64,000 nt of DNA, taken from contig CM037587.1 of NCBI GenBank assembly GCA_021018995.1, positions 71,877,604 to 71,941,603 of the forward strand. Direction: 5' to 3'. The notes beneath the pieces were generated by a model. The model was not told the DNA's origin. It did not search any database and was given only the letters and a program-made list of their open reading frames with translations. Each line of letters opens with the position of its first letter. Within the stretch, counting starts at the first letter, position 1. The position numbers and the translations under genes are program-made. Below are positions 56,640 through 64,000 of the stretch, piece by piece. Source of the DNA: Chloranthus sessilifolius. Taxonomy: Eukaryota > Streptophyta > Magnoliopsida > Chloranthales > Chloranthaceae.

Positions 56640-57065
56640 TCGATTAATCGATTCCCAAAATTGATTAATCGAAACCCAAATCGATTAATCGATTCCCAAA
56701 ATCGATTAATCGAAATCCAAAATCGATTAATCGATCCCAAATTGATTAATCGAAATCCCTAGCATAGTAAAGTCGATTCTCAAATCGAGTAGTCGAAAGT
56801 CCAAAATCGATTAATCGATCCCAAATCGATTAATCGAAATTTAAAGTCGATTAATCGATTTCTCAATTCGATTAGTTGATTTCTCTAGGTCATGTTTCTC
56901 CAGCCACTGGAGGTACCCAGTCGATTAGTCGATTCCTAAATCGATTAATCGACCTTCAACTTCGATTAACCTATTTTCAAATCGATTAATCGAAATCGAG
57001 TATTCCTGACTTTTTAACTTCCGGACCAAAATCGATTAATCGAATCCCAATTTCGATTAATCGAT
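56640..57065. repeat. Array of TCGATTAATCGA palindromes in LTR B
   Basis: About seventeen copies of AAATCGATTAATCGA(A/T) at 20-30 bp spacing, some degenerate (TTGATTAATCG, TCGAGTAGTCG). The core is a perfect 12-bp palindrome. Confidence 0.9.
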
Positions 57066-57659
57066 TTGGCCATATTTAGCCCCCTTTCGGGCTGTTCTTC
57101 CCAAATCCATTCTTTTTCTTTTCCTTCCTTTTTTCTAAGTCTTTACTCTATCCTTTTGAACTATATTGATTGAATCTTAACCATCATACATCTATGCATT
57201 GAAATCTAATAAGACTTACCTCAAGAATCCCTTAAAGGGATCGATCTGTTGGGTTTGATGGCTTGGGTTCTAGCTTTTGCTTCAACGATTCCAACGCGTT
57301 GAATTTGGCAATCAATGTTAAATTCTCCTCTTGATTTGCATTAACACCAAGCTTCCATAACTCTTCTTTACTCCCTCTCTCTCTCTCTTCTTAACTCTCT
57401 CTTCAACAACCAAACAAAAGGAATTTTAGGGTTATTAAACCCTTATATCTTCCTTCTTATTTCGGTGTTAAGCGCATACACCAGAGATAGGTGTATGTAG
57501 CTCTAAACCAATACCATTCACTACACTTAGTCACATTTACATCACATCAGTTCATCACTTCATGTATTCAATGTTTGACCATCACTTGGCCAAACCTATG
57601 ACCAATCGGGCACGGATCTCGAGGTCAAAGTTTAACGCTCAATTTTTTGAGATATTACA

Positions 57660-57671
57660 TTCTCCCCACCT
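57660..57671 (-). other. Polypurine tract of chromovirus B
   Basis: Minus strand AGGTGGGGAGAA directly before the LTR, preceded by GAGGACGAAAATTCCC. Confidence 0.88.
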
Positions 57672-58057
57672 TGGGAATTTTCGTCCTCGAAAATTACCCA
57701 AAGGTGCTCTGGTGTGGTACCCCACACACATCGGTGTCACGTACCCACTTACGAAAACGAGTTACACATCACATAGTGCGAGAAACAAAAATAATGCAAT
57801 TACATCCACAAAAAGTTGATTTGTATTTCACTATCAAAAATTTCAACATTTACAAGTTTCTTTAACTATTTTCAATAATTACAATTTGGAATTTGAATAT
57901 AACAGTACAAAATATGCAAAAAGTGATCACAAATAAAACCATCGTCAGGCGCTCACGCAGTCCCCCCTCTTGGCGGATCTGATGTTGGGGTGGGCTGCTC
58001 TGACGAAACTAGCGGTTCAAGTGGTGGCTGGGTCGTCGTGGCAGGCTGCTCGGTCTG

Positions 58058-59419
58058 CTAAGGTGTCGAGCCAGATGCATCGGCAGCACATGTACTCGCG
58101 TGGAAACCGGCACCCGTATGGAAAGCAGTCCAACCCACAGTCCAGTCCGCCTCTTGCGCGAGGCGCTGCTGGTAGTCCAACGGATAGATATACTGTAGGG
58201 TGTGGTACATCAAAAAGTCCATCTGCCGGTTCATCCTCTCGTTGTTGGCCTCCATCCGAGCCAACACATCCTCTATCGTGGGCGCCGGAAGCCGCCACGG
58301 GTATGAAGAAGTCGGTGGTGGCCACGAGATGAGATGTGTGTAGGTGATGCCATGCGAGGGTGCCCTCACCGGTGGATGGACAGGTGTGCTCTCCACGTGT
58401 GGGTCCTGATGTGGTGGTGGGGGTGCTACTGGTGTTGCCGCTGCTGGGCCCTGAGCTGGTAGGGTCCGCTTGAGCAAGTTGTAGCTACGGCTCCATGAAG
58501 CAATGGAGAAATGCTTCATGCGATCCGTAGCCCTCTCCTCATGGGGTGAAATGGCATACCCTGGAGCGTCTGAGTAACACTCCAGCATGCTCGAAATGAG
58601 GCGAGCATATGGAATCTTTTCTTTGCACCTCAAATTGCCCTTCATCAACTTCCCCTTTATGTAGACCATCCCCTTGAGGATGATCTTCGTAGCGTCAAAC
58701 CAACGGCCACAGAAGGCCGCTTAGAGTGCCTGTTGCACTAACTCCACCCACTCGGTGTCGTGGCGCATCGGGTAGAGGTTGCACTTGATTATGGAATCAA
58801 GCATCCACATGTAATGGGAGAGATCGACCCTCCTAATGGATGATCCCGACCCCTTTTTCCCTTTGGTCATACGAGTCATTATTTCTTTAAATTTCACCTC
58901 TTTCGCAAAGGGTGGGAAGAGGGTGGTCTCGGGCACAAAGTCCAAATAACACTCCAGGACTTCGTGGATGTGGCGACGCGTTAAGGTATAGTCGCGACCC
59001 TCAATGGTGGTCGTGACAATGTCGTCAGTAGGCCCCTCTTTCAACCCTTGGTAAAATAGGCGGACCAACCTAGGGTAGTAGGACCCGTGGATTGGTTTTA
59101 AAAGGTTGCCGAGGCCGGCCTTTACTAGGTAGTTTCGAGCCCATTGGGTCTCGCCTGCCACATCGGGGTTTGTAAATAGTTCCACATCGAAGATAAACTA
59201 ATATTCGATGGTCTTAGCCGCCCACCACTCATTTGGTTGGGGGACATTTTCGGGTGGTGGTGGGATTGGTGAAGACTCGCGCGAAGACGCGCTCGTCGAA
59301 CCGGATGTGGTGTCCGATTCCAACGGTGATGGTGTTCTTACGGACGATGGGGTAGGCGGAGGCGGTGCGGCGTTCTTACGCCGGACAAGAAGCTTAGACG
59401 TTGCCTTCTTCGAAGACAA
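58058..59419 (-). pseudogene. Extra ORF downstream of pol, chromovirus B (plant-transposon-protein-like)
   Basis: About 454 codons in one frame from ATG 59419 to a stop at 58058, with only two internal stops (TAG near 59197, TAA near 58720). N terminus basic and Ser/Pro-rich, then PNEWWAAKTIEY. The central domain has SYYPRLVRLFYQGLKEGP, a VTTTIEGRDYTLTRRHIHEV block, HYMWMLDSIIKCNLYPM, GRWFDATKIILKG and KIPYARLISSMLECYSD. A Pro-rich segment and a helical stretch with MEANNERMNRQMDFLMY follow. Every block has a counterpart in chromovirus A. The fold resembles the 'putative plant transposon protein' domain. Role unknown; sense orientation and conservation argue for a real product. Confidence 0.75.
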
Positions 59420-59655
59420 CCAAGTTTTGGGCGGAATTTCGTGACAAATATAGCAAAACTAGGGTTTAATGGCTTGAAACGAAAAGAAAGTTGGAATCTA
59501 GGGTTTTTACCTTAGGTTTCAATCCGAATGTAAGTGGTTTCGATCCGAAACATCAAAAACCCTAGCTCTCCAAGTCGCTCGAAGAAGAAAATAGCAAGGC
59601 GCGCAAGAGGTAAAATCAATTTGATTTCGAATGGGGAGAAATCTCCCTCGATTTA

Positions 59656-59667
59656 TATATATAGGCC
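59656..59667 (-). promoter_or_regulatory. Possible promoter (TATA box) of the chromovirus B extra ORF
   Basis: Minus strand CCTATATATATAAATCGAGG lies about 240 bp upstream of the ATG at 59419. The following leader is pyrimidine-rich and includes AGCTAGGGTTTTTGATG, a phrase common in plant 5' leaders. The palindrome array is immediately upstream, as an upstream element would be. Confidence 0.5.
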
Positions 59668-59679
59668 CTAGTTCGATTA

Positions 59680-60256
59680 TTTGATTTCTAAAATCGATTA
59701 ATCGAGTTTCAAAACTAGGTTCAGCCGTGCGAAATCAATTAATTGATTTCCAAAATCGATTAATCGAGACTCAAAATCGATTAATCGAAATAGTTTCGAT
59801 TAATTGAAATCGTGGTCATTTAAATTTTTAACTTTTCGAGCTCACTGGCGTGAGCCAGTCGATTAATCGAATTTCTCTTCGATTAATTGAAATCCCAAAA
59901 TCGATTAATCGAATTTCACTTCGATTAATCAAAATCGTGAAGTTCTTCAAAATTTTCCCAAAATTCTCAAGTGACTCGATTAGTCGAACTTCCAGATCGA
60001 TTAATCGAAATCCCAAATCGATTAATCGAATTTTACTTCGATTAATTGAAATCATAAAATTCTTCAGGTTTTTCCTAAAATTCTTAAGTTACTTGATTAA
60101 TCAAATCTCCAGATCGACTAATCGAAATCCAAAATCGATTAATCAAAACCCAGATCGATTAATTGAAATTTCATTTCTTCAATTTCCTGAATCCTCATTA
60201 AATCTCCACTCACTGGTCCATGCCAGTCGACTAATCAACCAAAATCGATTAATCGG
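59680..60256. repeat. Second array of TCGATTAATCGA palindromes, upstream of the extra ORF
   Basis: About twenty copies of the LTR B motif between the end of pol (60525) and the putative TATA box. Spacing is 20-40 bp and variants include TCGATTAGTCGA and TTGATTAATCAA. Confidence 0.9.
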
Positions 60257-60524
60257 TTTTGATAAGCTTCTGTAGAATTTTTGTATCTTTTACGTGTCTT
60301 CCGATTTCTTGGTAAAATGTGACTAGTTGGTCACTAGTTCTGCGAAATACATCATCACGGCCATGTCGTGGCTATGATGAACTTTAACTACGCAATTGAC
60401 ATTGCATTAGGGATACGATGTGGATAAAATTTTTTCTATTGAGTACATTGATCAAAAGACCGACATTGGATTACAACATATAGTTTAAATCCACAAACAT
60501 GCTTGCGGTGATACAATTTGACTC

Positions 60525-61030
60525 TTAAGCTGTCGCAAATAAGTCTAGATATTGTTCTTTCACGTCGGCCTCTCGTTCCCATGTAGCTTCCTCGGCCGGA
60601 TGATACTTCCATCAAACAAGTACTAATGGAATCACTTTTGTTCGTAGCACTTGTTCCTTTCGATCCAAAATCTCCGTCGGCTCTTCGATCATAGTCATAT
60701 CCTCATGCATCTCAAATGATTGACCGCTCAACATGTGATCAGGGTCGTTAAGATACTTTCTGAGCATAGATACATGGAACACATTGTGTACTTGATCAAA
60801 TAACGGTGGCAATCCAATGCGGTAAGCAACATCCCCTACTCGACCTAACAACCTCAAATGGTCCAAGATAGCAGGGACTTAACTTCCCTCTCTTTCCAAA
60901 CCTCATCATGCCCTTCATAGGCGACACTTTCACGAATACGTGTTCGCCCACCTTAAAGTCTACACTAGTCTGCTTGATATCAGCTTAACTTTTTTGTCTA
61001 CTTTGAGCCGCTTTGAGTTTGGCCCATGTC
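60525..61030 (-). pseudogene. Integrase C terminus and chromodomain of chromovirus B
   Basis: From WAKLKAAQSRQKS, a TAA, then VDFKVGEHVFVKVSPMKGMM and YLGPFEVV, a frameshift near 60845, VFHVSMLRKYLNDPDHM, ILDRKEQVLRTKVIPLVLV, a TGA... stop-type break near 60610, then the chromodomain end HPAEEATWEREADVKEQYLD and a stop at 60525. The region has no insert where chromovirus A has its second intron-like sequence. Confidence 0.87.
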
Positions 61031-61900
61031 ATACGAACATAGGTGACATTATCTCGGGTCCCAAAACAAATTTCTCCCCGATTTCTTCCCAATTGATGGG
61101 CGATCTACATTGCCATCCATAAAGAGCTTTATATGGTGCTATCCCAATGCTCGTCTGAAAACTGTTGTTGTATGCAAACTCAATCAACCGTAGGTGCTGA
61201 TCCCACGATCCTTGCAATTCTAACATAGGCGCCCTAAGCATGTCCTCGATGATCTGATTGACCCCCTCTGTCTGTCCATTAGTTTGCGGATGGAATGCCA
61301 TACTGAAATCTAGTCACGTTCCCATTCTCTTTTGAAATTTCTTCCAAAACTTTGATGTATATAATGGGTTACGGTCAGAAACAATGCTACTCGGAATCCC
61401 ATGCAAACGGATGATCTCCTTCATGTATAGTTCTGCAAGTCTTCCCGCAGTGTACATCATATTGTAAGGCAAGAAGTGCATTGACTTGGTCAATCGATCG
61501 ACTACTACCCATATGGCATTGTACTTCTTTGTAGTACGCAGTAGTCCAACGATGAAGTCCATAGAAATCGATTCCCACTTCCATTTCGGTATAGGTAGAG
61601 GCTGCAGTAATCCCGCAGGGTGTCTATGATCGATCTTCACTTGTTGGTACGTCAAAAACCGCGACACGTACTCTGTCACATCTTGCTTCAAACCTCTCCA
61701 CCAGTAATTCTTTTTCAAATCTTGGTACATCTTTGTGCTACTCGGGTGGATCGCATAGTTGGATTTGTGAGATTCATCAAGGATTGTTCGCCGTAAATCG
61801 GCATTGTTCGGAATACAGAGACGACCCTTGAACAATAAGGAACCATCCTCCTTGATCGAAAACTCAGATCTAATACCATCAGTTACATCTTAACGAATCT
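61029..61900 (-). pseudogene. Integrase core of chromovirus B
   Basis: The zinc region keeps HKSNYAIH but both Cys of the CxxC pair are replaced (SRFLTYQQVK, about 61650). D,D,E are all present: WVVVDRLTKSMHF, VSDRNPLYTSKFW and GQTEGVNQII. A short lesion near 61305 and a shift near 61030 break the frame; ALYGWQCRSPINWEEIGEKF is clear. It would integrate cDNA if repaired, but the zinc site is lost. Confidence 0.88.
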
Positions 61901-63500
61901 TGATTAGCGCAGGGTCTTTCATCTGTAGTTCATGGATATGCTCAAATATCACCGGTCTCACTGAGATATTAGCCAAGAAGGCTCCTGTAGCTTGTGACTC
62001 GATGTTCGCATCATATAGTGCCAAATCTTCAAATAACATCCATCGGTGTATACCCAAGATTAAACTAGCCAACTGAGCTGAACCCTTTTGACTCAAGGCA
62101 TCGGCTATTACATTAGCCTTGCCTGGATGGTACTGTATAGAACAGTCATAGTCTTTGAGGAACTCCATCCATCTGCGCTGCCTCATATTTAGTTCCTTCT
62201 GTGTAAACAAATATCTGAGGCTCTTATGATCGGTGAAGATCTCAAAGGTCTCACCGTACAAGCAATGTCTCAAAATCTTGAGCGCAAAAATGACCGCTGC
62301 TAATTCTAGGTCATGTGTCAGATAATTCTTCTCATGCTCTTTCAACTGTCTTGACCCGTAAGCTATCACCTTTCTGTGTTGATTAAGCACGCAGCCCAAA
62401 CCACTATACGAAGCATCACTGCATACTACGAACCCTCCACTGCTTGAAGGAATTGCCAGTACTGGAGCTGAAGTGAGTCTCTTCTTGAGTTCTTGAAAAC
62501 TCTTCTCGCATGCCTCACTCCATTCAAACCTTGCGTCTTTACGTGTAAGTCTTGTGAGTGGTCCTGATATCTTTGAAAAACCCTCAACGAAACGTCAATT
62601 GTATCTCGCTAATCCAAGGAAACTACAGATGTCGGTCACGGTCTTTGGTTGCTCCCAATTCACTACTGCTTCGATCTTTGCTGGATCTACTGTGACATCA
62701 AGCTTTGAAATAACATGTCCCCAAAAGCTAACCTCTTCTAACCAAAACTCGCACTTGCTGAGCTTGGCGTATAATTGGTGTTCACGTAGAGTCTATAGGG
62801 CTATTCTCAAGTGCTTCTCATGCTTTTCTTCTGATTTTGAATAGATCAGGATGTCGTCAACAAACACTACGACACAAGAGTCTAGGTGTGGTTTAAACAC
62901 CCTATTCATAAAATCCATGAATGACGCCGGGGCATTTGTCAACCCAAACGACATCACAAGGAATTCATAGTGTCCGTACCGAGTCCTGAATGTAGTCTTC
63001 TGAATATCCTTTGCCTTGACTCTCAACTGATGGTACCCAGATCTCAGATCGATCTTGGAAAAGTATTTCGCTCCTTGCAGTTGATCAAACAAGTTATCTA
63101 TCCTAGGCAAAGGGTATCGATTCTTAATGGTAAGTTTGTTCAATTGTCGATAGTCAATGCACAGACACATTGACCCATCTTTCTTCTTTACAAACAAGAC
63201 CGGTGCTCCCCATGGAGACACACTCGGTCTAACAAACCTCTTATCCATTAGCTCTTGTAACTGCTCCTTCAATTCCTTCAACTCAGCAGGAGCCATTCTA
63301 TATGGTGCTTTAGACACAGGCTCCGTTCCTGGTGCTAAGTCGATGGCAAATTCTACTTCTCTCTCTGGAAGTAATCCGGGTAATTCCTTCGAAAATACAT
63401 CTTCGAATTCTCGCACCACGGCTATCTCAGAGATAACATTCTTCTCCTCTTTATGCTCCTTCAAAAATGCCAAGTATCCACTACACCCTTTTCTGATCAA
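61890..63500 (-). pseudogene. Reverse transcriptase and RNase H of chromovirus B
   Basis: RT is open for 235 codons (62793-63500): [74 protein letters not shown], and an intact [10 protein letters not shown] box (about 62845-62875). Stops follow near 62792 and 62597. RNase H is open at 61890-62399 with [54 protein letters not shown]. Best-preserved polymerase in the window. Confidence 0.92.
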
Positions 63501-63931
63501 TCGCTCAGCCCTGATTGCTGAGATAAGTGGCGTGTGTGTCGACCTTTCTCCTCAAAATCTAAACGATCTCCTCGTGTTGGGTCTGAAGATGACGACCTTA
63601 TTCTTGCAATCTACTGTTACACAGTGAGTCGACAACCAATCCATGCCAAGGATTATGTCGAATCCTTGCATGTTTAATAGAATCAGGTTCGCAGGTAGTT
63701 CAAAGACGTCTCCATCCATGACCCTCACGATCATGGAGTTGCAATCCTTTCCGGTGTCAACCGATTTCCCAGTAGGAACAGTCATGGTTAAAACGAAGTC
63801 TAACTCCTCTGGGTCGACTTTCATCCTCTTTGTGAAGCGAGGGATAACAAATTAGTGGGTAGACCCCAGGTCTAACAACACTCGAGCTTCGTATGTCACG
63901 TCGCTTCTCTTCTTATAAATTTGTAATGTAC
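63501..63931 (-). pseudogene. Protease of chromovirus B
   Basis: Begins at the acceptor-like AG (63932) with TLQIYKKRSDVTYEARVLLD, homologous to the start of the protease in A. The active-site Asp is kept (VLLDLGSTH) but a TAA follows at about 63854. The LLNMQGFDIILGMDWLSTHC motif is intact (about 63625-63690). Another stop lies at 63552. Confidence 0.85.
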
Positions 63932-64000
63932 CTACTCATACATACACATTTATATAATGTCTATCATCATACTAGAATTTATTACATGCAAGTTCTCTTA
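63932..64000 (-). other. 3' part of an intron-like gap before protease, chromovirus B
   Basis: Minus strand sequence AT-rich up to GTATGTATGAGTAG/GTACATT. The coding frame after it starts in phase 1 in a Gly codon, exactly as in A and C, and no coding frame continues upstream (stops in the protease frame). The donor and gag lie beyond the window. Confidence 0.55.

Larger units (their letters stand above)
55102..57659 (-). repeat. 3' LTR of chromovirus B
   Basis: Minus strand starts TGTAATATCTC (57659) and ends CGGGCTGTCACA (55102), 2558 bp. It contains about seventeen TCGATTAATCGA-type units (56640-57065), a TATA-like GATATAAGGG at about 57450 and, near its 3' end, a TTGAGTTAGG..CGCTCACCC hairpin followed by CACAG and an acidic ORF. 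The partner LTR is off-window. Confidence 0.9.
55102..64000 (-). mobile_element. Chromovirus B (Ty3/gypsy, Tekay/Del-like), gag and 5' LTR off-window
   Basis: On the minus strand, from the right edge: intron-like acceptor, protease, RT, RNase H, integrase, chromodomain, spacer, extra ORF, PPT, 3' LTR. Same plan as chromovirus A and similar proteins, but separate LTR sequence. Fewer lesions than A: RT-RNase H-INT are mostly readable. Confidence 0.92.

Noticed and set aside
58017..58325. 102-codon minus ORF overlapping the extra ORF of B
   Set aside because: Out of frame with the conserved blocks; a shadow frame of the C-terminal Pro-rich part.
56640..60256. Regular short repeats resembling a CRISPR array
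   Set aside because: Plant DNA; the units are palindromes with short, similar spacers inside an LTR and a retroelement spacer, and no cas-like genes are present.

Overview
This window is intergenic DNA of a flowering plant, made almost entirely of nested transposable elements; I find no convincing host gene, tRNA or rRNA. The evidence is several Ty3/gypsy LTR retrotransposons with initiator-Met tRNA primer sites, chromodomains and long LTRs (about 2.0-3.3 kb), a Tat-lineage element with two RNase H domains, CACTA, hAT and probable Mutator MITEs with correct target-site duplications (TSDs), and AT-rich filler. The species cannot be named from the sequence.

Layout. 1-11387: a degenerate Tat-lineage element on the minus strand, its 3' end off the left edge. 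11392-15766: a CACTA MITE, an old dispersed repeat, LTR 'E-left' (minus) and a MITE with an 11-bp TSD. 15767-32420: a second E LTR in the opposite orientation ('E-right'), split by chromovirus A (17835-30992, plus) and by CACTA MITEs, one of which sits inside another. 33195-44081: solo LTR 'D', inserted in a MITE and itself split by chromovirus C (36078-43671, minus; TSD CATTG). 44087-51566: MITEs, microsatellites and dispersed repeats. 51567-55101: a third E LTR fragment carrying a hAT MITE, then an Athila-like LTR with PBS. 55102-64000: chromovirus B (minus), whose gag lies off the right edge.

Within each chromovirus the parts work as one replication unit: the LTR promotes and terminates the RNA, the PBS and PPT prime the two DNA strands, Gag packages, and PR-RT-RNase H-INT-chromodomain copy and integrate. 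All copies seen are broken by stops, frameshifts or deletions.

Points beyond standard annotation: (1) an intron-like interruption with GT..AG ends at the same phase-1 Gly codon between gag and protease in A and C, and the matching acceptor in B; (2) a second 80-bp intron-like insert in the integrase of A only; (3) a conserved extra ORF downstream of pol in A and B, with a possible private promoter in B; (4) a short, mostly acidic ORF near the 3' end of every chromovirus-type LTR family, preceded by a YAG acceptor-like site; (5) a family-specific palindromic motif in nearly every LTR family, repeated in leaders or just upstream of the extra ORF.
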